Shown here: positions 56,101 to 64,000 of the stretch, piece by piece
How the letters are laid out: each line of letters starts with the position of its first letter
Numbering within the stretch: position 1 is the first letter of the stretch
Assembly (NCBI GenBank): GCA_900073065.1
Contig: FJOG01000024.1
Span: 964,412-1,028,411 of the forward strand
Length of the DNA: 64,000 nt
Reading direction: 5' to 3'
Source of the DNA: Phialocephala subalpina
Taxonomy: Eukaryota > Ascomycota > Leotiomycetes > Helotiales > Mollisiaceae
Translations under genes and position numbers: made by a program
The notes under the pieces: generated by a model
The model's database searches: none
Told to the model about the DNA's origin: nothing
Seen by the model: the letters and a program-made list of their open reading frames with translations, nothing else

Positions 56101-57946
56101 CGGTGCTCTGGAAGGATTGACGATTCCCGACTTTAGTCAATGAAAGAGGTGTAGGTCGTTGGCGAGTTGTGCTACTTGGGCCTCCTTCTGTCTCTGTGAG
56201 CTCGTCACTGCCGCTCATCTCTTCGACACCAGTCTGGAAATCCTCAGTCTCGGTGGCGCGCTCATTAGCGGTTTCGAAAGCGTCAGTTGTGTCGTTCTCA
56301 GGCGCAGTATCGAACTGATCGGTGGATGTTGCAGACTTGGCAGCAAGATCTCTGGCAGCAGCACCTGCAGCGATACGAGCTGCCTGGACTGCTGTGTGAC
56401 TAGGGCTGCCTTGCCCATCATCTTCCTCCCAGTTTGGATCGTCCAGCATAGAGATCTCACTTCGGCTGCTTCTCAGCCCACCAAGCTGACCTGGCTTAAG
56501 GGGTTTCTTGAACTCTCTTGAATCAACCTTACGGTTCTTCCTCGCGGAGCCCAAGTCACTGCGGCGAGCATCCAACTCGTCCCTAGCATCTTGCAGCATT
56601 CGCTTCAACTCCAGCTTTTCCGTCTTCTCTCGATGGATGTTGCCCTTCAAGCTCTGGATCATGCGGTGTGCATGGTGAAGTGAGCTCTTCAGCGTCTCCG
56701 ATTCGAGCATGCTGTGTCTCGGTGTGCCTTTAACTGGGGATGGAGGTGGAGAATGTTCCGGAGTCGCGTTATCATTTGTCGTGTCAAAGTCCTCTTCGCT
56801 GAATCCGCGGGCCTGGTCTCGGTCCTCGAGTCTGCCTCGCTGATGGGCAACAGCTCTAGCAAGCTCTGAATTCTGGTTGGTCAAGTCCTCGACCTTGCGC
56901 TGTAAAGTGCTTCGTTCGTTTTCGGCCATTGTGATACTCCGCTTGACGGTGCCCAATTCAACATCATGGTGCTTAAGAACCGCTGCATGATCTTCGCTGA
57001 GCTTTGCATGACTTAACTTAATCTCATCTAGCTCTTTCTGTGCAGCACTCTTCTCAGCCTGCAGACTATTCAGACTGTGGGTAAGCTTCTTCTCCCGGTC
57101 TGCTGCTTCCTTCGCGGCTGCTAGGAATTCGTGGATTTGAGTCTCGAGGTTCCAATTCTCGTCCTTGTATCTGTGCTCGCTTTCGTCCAGACTTCTCAGC
57201 CGCTGATTAAAACCCTCGGCTTCAATCTCTAGCCGTGACTTTTCCAGTGCAAGGTTCTTCAACTCATCGTCCCTCTCTGCTAATTGCGTTTGCACATGCC
57301 TAAGCTGTGCGATTAGGGAGGTACTAATTTCAGTGACAAATTCAATATCGTGAACTCGGTTCGCGGGCTGATTGCGTTGTTTTCGGTTGGGCACGCCAAG
57401 TTTGGAAGGAGAACTAGTTCCATGACTCTCGAACTTCGAAGGGCTAGCAGAGCGCTGTAACTAGTTAGCAAAAATTCATGATCTAGCGAAAGTAGGTGTT
57501 ACCTTGTCACCAGTGAATGGCGATCCGCCTCCAGTCAGCTCATTGCTCGGAACTCTAGACTTCGGAAGAAAAGCCCTGGCGGTCTCACGACCCAGTTCGT
57601 TGTACTCCTTCTCGATCTCGATGATCTTCTGGCGCAGCTCTGGCGTGAGTTCTGAGTCGGACTGTTGTTTCTCCACTTCCTTCAACCGGTCTGCCAAATC
57701 TTGGCGCTCTTGTACAAGTCTCGTTCCTAATCTTGATGTGTCCTGTATACGTCGCTCTGTCTCAGCAAGATGGGCCTCCAACGCACGCTTCGCTTGTTCT
57801 GGGGAGGTAGTCGGTCCGGAAGCAAATAGTTGACCGTCGAAGTGGGAAAATCGGTGGTGGCTCGAGCTTGTTGAGGAGGACAAGAACGGATCGTTCTGGT
57901 CGGGAGACGCCAGCAACGGCTGCTCAGCTGCCAAAGACGTCGCCAT
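53123..57946 (-). CDS. apsA: ApsA/Num1-type cortical anchor protein with PH domain (1574 aa)
   Basis: Three exons: 57503-57946, 53314-57454, 53123-53262. The N-terminal 140 residues and the next 300 are helical and coiled-coil (RDDELKNLALEKSRLE, then KNRKVDSREFKKPLKP), as in Num1-family proteins. The middle is disordered, with repeated STDPEPK blocks (DMQTSTDPEPKYAS, DTHTSTDPEPKVQM). The C-terminal PH domain (about residues 1260-1380) reads MIGEYLWKYTRKAGRG, then HRRYFWVHPYTRTLYWSD and RHETWFNALSYLLLRT, the Mcp5/Num1 PH type that binds plasma-membrane phosphoinositides. The terminal intron (53263-53313) replaces the apparent end GKS by GKHDVGHLHN, as in homologues. Num1/ApsA anchors dynein and mitochondria at the cortex and is needed for nuclear migration. 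Confidence 0.93.
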
Positions 57947-58886
57947 ATCTGCGGATAGATACTAGACACTGCCCACAGCAGCAAACAACTTCGTAACGGC
58001 TTCGAATCAACGGTCGCCCCTTGGATCAGATCAACTCTAGCTCTCCCCGCTCGCCTCTGTTCACACCACCAGCCAGGTCCCGATGTCGATTGCGGAGAAA
58101 TCTGGTCGCGTGAAATATCGTTATCCACGGGTTAAGGAGCGTATATGGTGCAACTCAATGTCTGGGAGCACAAAGAGCGTCGGTTTCACAGGAATGGATG
58201 TGTTGTTGTATAGGAGCCCAATTTAGCTCTGTTGTCTAAGGGGTCGCGCGTTCCTGGCTCGGTTTCTTTTTGGTCCCCACTGAGACTGGTATCTCGAGCG
58301 TGACCAGTCAAATGGCTGTCGTAAGACAGGCAGCGGTATTGTCGTAGCTACCACGTCGTCGACAGTGTTAGTAGACACAGCAGCGCAAAAGAATGGAGTC
58401 CCGATGAAGGGGATAAGGTGAGGGCAAGTGGTCGGTCGATCGCGATAGAAACAGCAAGTGCGGGCTTTGGCCTGGTTCGCGGTCGGCTTGTGCCTCGCTA
58501 CGGAAAGGAGCGATTTAAGTGGTCCAAAGCAGCCTCGCTTTGTTTACAGCATTTTCAGATTCACAGGCGATCGAGATTTGATTGGCTCTTACCGTGCGGA
58601 ATAACAACGCAGAATCGATCACAGATGCAATCCGCTGGGGCTTGCATAACAGACGTAATTTGCTTGAATTAGAATTTGTTGACACAAGTACTGGGATCAT
58701 GCTGGTACTTTTTCTTTCTGGAAGTGCTCGGTCTGAACGTTGGTGGCTCACAGACATTCGCCGGCTTTCTGCCTGATATTTTAGTCAGAAAGCATTAATC
58801 AGCGTTCAAGGCTGAGGTCAAAAGTCCAACAGCTCCTTGACAACTCCAAAATCTCGACACAACTATACTGTTTGCAGGATATCACA
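57947..58886. other. Divergent promoter region between apsA-like and cwc24-like genes
   Basis: About 940 bp between divergent starts. No ORF with family resemblance or RNA gene was found. Confidence 0.6.
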
Positions 58887-59906
58887 ATGGACTCGACAGA
58901 AGCCGCTCAAGCACCAACTGCTCCAGTTGCACTTTTCAAGAAACGTACAGCGAAGGGAAAATCCAACCTTCGAAAGCGAGCCGCCACTCCTCCGCCAGCC
59001 TCTGACAGCGACTCCGACTACTCCTCCGAAGATGAATCCGGGCGCAAGATCAAAAGAAGAAAGAATAATGTCGGTACTGTGACAGCATCATCAGCCAGCA
59101 ATGCCACCTCAAATGCCGATCTCACGTCCACAAAATATACCGCAGAGCGAAGCACCACAATCAAGAGCTCAAACGATGCCACCAAGCAGAGCAACTGGTA
59201 TGATGAAAATGCCACCGATGCCCTATCTACCAAGAATCTTCTCGGATCCACAAGAGCTGCTCCCTCCACATCAGAACCTCCAGACGGAACATACAAAGGT
59301 CTCGCGAACGCCACCTCATTCATCCAAAAAAACCCCAATGCCCCCACAAGAGTCGTCGGTCCCATAAAAGCGCCCACGAATCTCCGAACCATCACAGTTA
59401 CAGATTACAGCCCCGATGTATGCAAGGATTACAAGCAAACTGGATTCTGTGGATTTGGAGACAGCTGCAAGTTCCTACACGCTCGAGAAGATTACAAGCA
59501 AGGTTGGCAATTAGACCGAGAGTGGGAGAATGTCACGAAAGGGAAGAAAGTCACTGGCGGTACCAAGATGGCCAGCGCAAACCGGAATGCCGAAGAAGAG
59601 GACTCGGGTGACGATGATGCGTTGCTTGAGGGTATTCCGTTTGCTTGCATTATTTGCAGGGACAAGTATAAGGATCCTATTGTTACGAAGTGTGGGCACT
59701 ACTTTTGTGAGAGTTGTGCGTTGAAGAGATATAGGAAGGATCCTAGTTGTGCTGCCTGTGGAGCTGGCACGGGGGGAGTGTTTAATGTTGCTAAGGGCTT
59801 GAAGAAGCTTTTGGATAGGAAGAGAGAGAAGGCTGCCAAGAGGAGACAGAAGGCTATTGAGGCGGGAGAGGAGCCCAGTGAGGATGATGATGTAGAAGCT
59901 GAATAA
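58887..59906 (+). CDS. cwc24: Cwc24-like spliceosomal CCCH/RING protein (339 aa)
   Basis: Single exon, starting ATG 58887 (MDSTEAAQ); upstream in-frame codons lack an ATG. The N-terminus is disordered and acidic/basic (SDSDSDYSSEDE, KIKRRKNN). A CCCH zinc finger is at about 180-200: C-x8-C-x5-C-x3-H in VCKDYKQTGFCGFGD and SCKFLHAR. A RING finger of C3HC4 type follows at about 255-295: CIIC, KCGHYFCESC, CAAC. The tail is acidic. This CCCH-then-RING order is specific to the Cwc24/RNF113 family, splicing factors that contact the 5' splice site in the activated spliceosome (Bact). It is a housekeeping gene; its presence fits the many short introns here. Confidence 0.93.
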   Translation: MDSTEAAQAPTAPVALFKKRTAKGKSNLRKRAATPPPASDSDSDYSSEDESGRKIKRRKNNVGTVTASSASNATSNADLTSTKYTAERSTTIKSSNDATKQSNWYDENATDALSTKNLLGSTRAAPSTSEPPDGTYKGLANATSFIQKNPNAPTRVVGPIKAPTNLRTITVTDYSPDVCKDYKQTGFCGFGDSCKFLHAREDYKQGWQLDREWENVTKGKKVTGGTKMASANRNAEEEDSGDDDALLEGIPFACIICRDKYKDPIVTKCGHYFCESCALKRYRKDPSCAACGAGTGGVFNVAKGLKKLLDRKREKAAKRRQKAIEAGEEPSEDDDVEAE

Positions 59907-60362
59907 AAAAAGGCTAGCATAAATACAGATGCCTCTTCCAAGAAGGGCAAATGTCCATTGAGAAGCATGTGCTTATTCTAATGACCTCGAACGAGTACTT
60001 CTTTGAATGCTTTGCCAGCTTTAATTTTGGAGGCTCGAACTCAGCTATGGACACTCATGCAAGTCTCAGGTCCAAGTGGACATTTTACTTATTCAAAGCA
60101 CTTCTATTTTGGCGTTATTGTTTTCAATTTACATTTCTTCAACAAACACAACCCAAAGTTACAAACTCAAAGCCGGACATATTAAGCAGAACAATGCCCC
60201 TTCCATGTTTGCATATTCACGTAGTATTCTACACATAGGTACGCCAAACAGAGCCAAGAGATACGGCACTACATGGTCCGGAGAATTTCCACCGCCTTGC
60301 AGATACGCAATGAAAGTTGGCCATTGTCCCAGCACGCTTAGTAAGATCTTACATTAGCTATT

Positions 60363-60860
60363 ATCAGATGCTTGGCCTCTTCGCCTTCGCAGAAGAGCTA
60401 GAGCAAAAGACGTCAAGGTTGAAGCCGCAGAAGCCCCAAATAGATGCTACCCGGAGTCGATGTGCAACGAAAACCATCCATTGTCCTCTCAACTTTGGGG
60501 CAATAATCAAGCGTCGTTGCACATCTACGTCGGCGCTACCTTAACTTCAGTCCAAATAATAATCTAGTGCTCCTATCTCGTCTCAATTGGCTCGGCTCCT
60601 CAGTGAATGCTTGAAGGTGAGGTGCACAGTCTTCTTCTCCTTAAGACATTGATGTCCAACTTATACTGGGACTTTCTCCTGCTTTGTAAATGTCCGAAAG
60701 ACTCAATTCCATGGTTTTCACCTTCGCAATAGAGTTTAAAGAAGAGCTAAGCCAAAAGATAAAATAAAAAATTTGGGGTAGGATTAGGGCACTAACGCCT
60801 CTGTCGTGGAGTGAGATGTGCAACAAATCCCATTTAATTGTCCCTTTAACTTGGTACATT
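60363..60860. repeat. Diverged direct repeat pair (about 140 bp each, about 355 bp apart)
   Basis: Shared blocks in the same order include GAAGAGCTA...CAAAAGA, GATGTGCAAC and CCAT...TTGTCC...AACTT. The second copy is richer in A and T, and most differences are C/T or G/A. Judged by eye; boundaries are approximate. Confidence 0.4.
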
Positions 60861-60910
60861 CGCTTGATATTAACATCAACATTACAAAACTTCAACAAAG
60901 CTTCCTCGAC

Positions 60911-60960
60911 CCCCTCCATTCTGCACCTCCCCCTCCATTCTGCACCTCCCCTCCATTCTG
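60911..60960. repeat. 18-19-bp tandem repeat, about 2.7 copies
   Basis: The unit CCCCTCCATTCTGCACCT occurs twice in full and once in part, just upstream of the 3' end of the Cys-rich ORF. Confidence 0.75.
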
Positions 60961-60987
60961 TCATTCCCAATTAATAACTCGACGCGG

Positions 60988-61827
60988 TTACCGGTCCACC
61001 AAAGAAGGCGGACTGGTAGGACAAGGCAGATACCCCGTCCTCCAACTCGTCACACACCCTCTATCACACTGCTTCCTACAACTCGTAACCCTCGGCACAG
61101 ACCTACATCCACACTCCAAAGCCACCGTCTTTTCTGTATTACACCTACTATAAGTAGTCTCACAGCCCGCTGACCAACAATCCGATCCGCCATCTATTGT
61201 GATCGTCGAGCAGTAAGTTGGTTGTGTGGTTATTGTTATCAAAAACATCGATATGTAAGAATCTGTTGTCATTGGAGCCGTCGTTGGTGAAGGGGGAGGA
61301 GAGAGGAGTGGTGGTGGTGGAGGTGCGTATGGTGGAAGCGTTGATGTTGAGGTAGGAGAGCAAGAAGCAAGCATAGACGTGTAGTAAGTTCCGCAGGTGC
61401 CGAAGCAGTGGGTCGGGCAAGGAGTGTAGGTTGTTGTCGTTGGTAAAGTAGTAGGACATCCACAAGGAATGGGGATTGGTGATTGTAAAATACAAGCTGG
61501 TTGAGGACAGAAAGCAGGCGTTGGTAGAGGGCAGTTTGATTTTGAGGTTGTTATTGTGATTGTTGGGCAGGATATGTGAGGCAGTGGGGCATAGTCCGCG
61601 AGCATGTGAGGAATGAGGAAGCTGGGTTTTGTTAGTTGGATGGAGGGGAGGAAATGAGGGGGATGGATATTTACGAGAGGATGGCGAGGGAAAAATTGTA
61701 GGTGTTTGAGGGTGCCATTTTCAGTGAGTGGGAAGGCGTTAAATGAGCTTCTTGAGGAATTGATGTTACGGAGGACGAGCAGAGGGTGATGACTTTCTAG
61801 TCCACATACTCGCACCTCTCCTCGCAT
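60988..61827 (-). CDS. Cys-, Pro- and Thr-rich protein, probably extracellular, 5' end unresolved
   Basis: The minus-strand ORF has 24 or so cysteines clustered in two blocks: CPLPTPAFCPQPACIL, CGCPTTLPTTTTYTPCP and THCFGTCGTYYTS in the first, and SDCWSAGCETTYSRC, LECGCRSV, SCRKQCDRGC in the second. A Pro/Ser/Thr-rich linker separates them. Such C-P/T-C patterns occur in fungal secreted adhesin- and effector-like proteins. The N-terminus before about 61595 does not look coding. A better start may be the ATG at about 61720 (MAPSNTYNFSLAIL, a signal-like peptide) ending at a GTAAAT donor with an acceptor near 61623, but that splice enters a different frame from the Cys-rich one, so the model is unresolved or the locus carries a frameshift. 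Confidence 0.4.
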   Translation of the reverse strand: MRGEVRVCGLESHHPLLVLRNINSSRSSFNAFPLTENGTLKHLQFFPRHPLVNIHPPHFLPSIQLTKPSFLIPHMLADYAPLPHISCPTITITTSKSNCPLPTPAFCPQPACILQSPIPIPCGCPTTLPTTTTYTPCPTHCFGTCGTYYTSMLASCSPTSTSTLPPYAPPPPPLLSPPPSPTTAPMTTDSYISMFLITITTQPTYCSTITIDGGSDCWSAGCETTYSRCNTEKTVALECGCRSVPRVTSCRKQCDRGCVTSWRTGYLPCPTSPPSLVDR

Positions 61828-62462
61828 GCTCAGACAACATCATGAGAGACAGAAAGAATGCTAGACAGCTGTTCATATATACATACAAGGGATCAACATC
61901 GAGCATCCAACGCATTTCATCCGATCCAATGTATCCAAGCTTGGGAAGTTCGCGGGGTAAAGTTATAAAAAGCATACATCGAAGATACCATGTTCCGCCG
62001 TCCCACAAAGAGGAATAATACGAACGGAAAGGATCCGAAATGAGAGTTAGAAGTGGCTTTTGATTAGCCAAATGCCACAAGGTCGGGTTTTCGGGTTGGA
62101 CAGAGTCCCTTCTTATAAGCATAATAAGTGGGTGACGAATCATATCTTGCCGTCCTGCAGGGACGATCGATCGAGAAGGATGCTGCACGCAATTACCCGC
62201 GGCTACTGGCTCAAGTCAGATCATCAGGTGGTGTCTGTGGGCTGCTGTTCCGCCTGTCCCCTGCGTCATGGTTCTGTAGGATCTGCTTAGTGGTCGTGAT
62301 CACGTTCTTAAAGCACCAGCAGGTTTGGAACATTGTAGGTCAACCCCGGTTTGATGTTGTTTAAATACTTGTAGAGATAGGTGTGACCAAAATGCCATTC
62401 TATTTTACCCCCGCCAATTACCTAGGAGTAAGAATTGCAGGTCATCATATCTCATCAAAGCC
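61828..62462. other. Intergenic stretch, no gene seen
   Basis: Overlapping random ORFs on both strands. No RNA gene or repeat was recognised. Confidence 0.55.
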
Positions 62463-64000
62463 TCATAGCTTGCTCTTCGGATCAAAATCCGGACCAGTAC
62501 CTTGCAAGTGCGAAGTGGCATCCCTCTGAACATCTCCACTGCTCTCACAACAAGACGATTCGGGAGCAAGCATTGATGCCATGTTCTTGCTTCCAGGTAC
62601 ATCAATCGCGGGGTTTGCGGAGAAGAAGTCTGCTGGTCGGAGATGTATTTGATGGATTTCAACGGGCCTGTAAATCAAGTCAGCTAGTTGTATCATAACA
62701 TTCGTTCGATGCAAATGCACTCACATAACTGGCCAATCTTCAACACGAGGATTGTGAGTCAATCCAAAAGTGTTCCAAACGACCACATCGTCGTTTTCAA
62801 CATTCTCACTTCTTGCCACAGCGTCTGCAACACCATCGACCTCCTTCTGACTCTGATTCGTGAATTCACCACCAGCCCAGAACTCCCCGTCTTTGTACTT
62901 AGTGACCCAGACATGGTGCTGAGCAAATTGTGCTCGCTTTGCCATGATACTGTCAGGGTGTGCCAGTAGCAGTTGAGATGCTGTGGGAATGAACTTGTAG
63001 GCTACTGGCTTTCCAGAGACTGGGTTCCGTTTTGAAGGGTTCTGAATTTTAACTGTCAAGTTCGTCATGGGCGAAGCATCGAAGAATTTCGACTTAGTGA
63101 TGGTAGTCTGTCGGACCTGTGGTGAAAAGTTAGTATTGCGTTTGGTAAACGTGAATCTGTGGATGAGATGAGACTACAAGGTCCTGCTCGAACAGGTTTG
63201 AAATTCAACTTACCTCATACCCACTACCATACGGGTTGAACTCCTTTGACATTGGCATTGGAAGACTTTCTTCAGCCACGACCGTGTTCTGGTTACCATC
63301 AATGGCAGGGTCAATTCTGATACAGAAAAGATGCTGGTGATTCTGGGCCAATGCGCCTGCGGATACAACATTACCCCATGGACTAGTCTTGCCAGGGTCG
63401 ATATTAACCACAGATACGATTCCAGTTGCCCTAGTCTCGACTGTGATACCTCCTGCTTGATCGAATTTATATGCGAAGATATACTCGTAATTTGCGAGAG
63501 TGATGATGAACTGAACGACCACTGCCAGCTTATTAGCACTGTAAAAAGTCAAGATTTGGGAGAGAGCTCCGGAGCTCCTATACCAAGAGTAAGCAAATTA
63601 GTATGGGAGTTAAACGTACATTCACGCAAACGAGTTACAACCGCTCGATCAGTTCTGAAATTCGTGTGTTTCCAGCCAATGCCGTTGTCTTGCTCGTGAA
63701 GGCAGACAACGTTCTTGGATACAGAGGCTTTTCCATCAGGCTCAGTCATAACTGCATCAAAATACTTGATGACGCCAAGACAATCACAACCAAGGGCGAG
63801 ATTGTTTGCAGCACGGCCTGCACCTGCATCGCCAAAGTCGAAGGCTTGCTTGCGCTGGAAAGGTGCTCGTGGGTCACCATATGGCACTGTCATCTCACTC
63901 AGACTAAGTCTGTAGAGCACGCTTCTTCCATCGTAGCGAACATCGTGTAAGACAGCACCTTCGCGAGGCGTGAAACCCAGCCTACGTGACGTTAGCTTTT
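62463..64000 (-). CDS. Copper amine oxidase, C-terminal part (5' end beyond the window)
   Basis: The enzyme oxidises primary amines to aldehydes with release of H2O2 and ammonia, using copper and a topaquinone made from its own tyrosine. Exons in the window: 63620-63981, 63214-63521, 62725-63116 and 62463-62667; an intron starts at 63982 and continues past the edge. Residue blocks: GFTPREGAVLHDVRYDGR, MTVPYGDPRAPFQRKQAFD, the catalytic-base segment ALGCDCLGVIKYFDAV (Asp), NYEY with the tyrosine that becomes topaquinone, NHQHLFCIRIDP (copper ligands H-x-H) and FGLTHNPRVEDWPVM (third copper His). The tail has EIHQIHLRPADFFSANPAID. No PTS1 is evident (ends SKL... the frame ends DPKSKL, so SKL is in fact a PTS1-like tripeptide). 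This predicts a peroxisomal enzyme. Confidence 0.93.

Larger units (their letters stand above)
59907..60987. other. Intergenic stretch with diverged repeats
   Basis: No supportable gene. Two diverged copies of a roughly 140-bp segment (about 60363-60505 and 60715-60860) and a short 18-19-bp tandem repeat (60911-60960) are present; both are listed separately. Confidence 0.5.

Noticed and set aside
1..64000. CRISPR arrays, rRNA genes, bacterial-type operons or phage
   Set aside because: No such signals were seen; the window is eukaryotic nuclear DNA.

Overview
The window is nuclear DNA of a filamentous ascomycete (Pezizomycotina). Coding regions are split by many 46-60 nt GT-AG introns with CTAAC/CTAAT branch sites. 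The gene set is typical of such fungi: HET, a GH62 and a GH3 secreted glycosidase, an ApsA/Num1-type cortical protein with a C-terminal PH domain, a Whi3/Scw1-type RRM protein, Rsr1, Cwc24, DUF6594 and 2EXR proteins. I lean to Leotiomycetes from the look of several proteins, but this is a guess. There is one assembly gap (N run, 23973-24436). Splice structures below were worked out by eye from consensus sites and reading-frame continuity; no RNA evidence was available.

Layout. 1-4 kb: 3' end of a GH62 arabinofuranosidase, then a broken HET gene. 6-12 kb: a glutathione S-transferase joined in frame to a CmcJ/AsaB-like domain that carries a stop, a cytochrome b5-fused front-end desaturase (minus), and a decayed APH-type kinase (minus). 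12-20 kb: a metallophosphoesterase, a small nucleotidyltransferase-like protein and a secreted GH3 glycosidase. 20-25 kb: a 17-bp tandem repeat, an MFS transporter, a TA-flanked inverted-repeat transposon holding the gap, and a BTB-domain relic. 26-31 kb: an F-box-like protein, an SDR, and an FAD-dependent oxidoreductase pseudogene split by a 183-bp solo LTR with a perfect 5-bp target duplication. 33-39 kb: the Scw1-like RNA-binding protein and a long non-coding stretch. 39-42 kb: two related small TA-flanked inverted-repeat elements on either side of a tRNA-Gly(UCC) sequence, then a PQ-loop membrane protein. 43-53 kb: DUF6594 protein, Rsr1 GTPase, two tandem paralogues of an unrecognised family, and a 2EXR protein. 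53-64 kb: ApsA-like giant protein, Cwc24, a Cys-rich ORF, and a copper amine oxidase running off the right edge.

The most unusual object is the tRNA-Gly(UCC) at 39121-39304. Its 72-nt cloverleaf is recovered only after removing a 10-nt insert at the normal tRNA intron position and two further insertions of 52 and 50 nt. Those two look like ordinary spliceosomal introns (GTAAG start, CACTAAC/CACTAAT branch site, AG end), resemble each other, and one of them splits the Pol III A box.

Genes show little functional clustering. The window mixes housekeeping genes (ApsA, Cwc24, Rsr1, Scw1) with accessory and decaying genes. At least five loci carry stops, frameshifts or insertions; some may be sequencing errors, but the solo LTR insertion is unambiguous.
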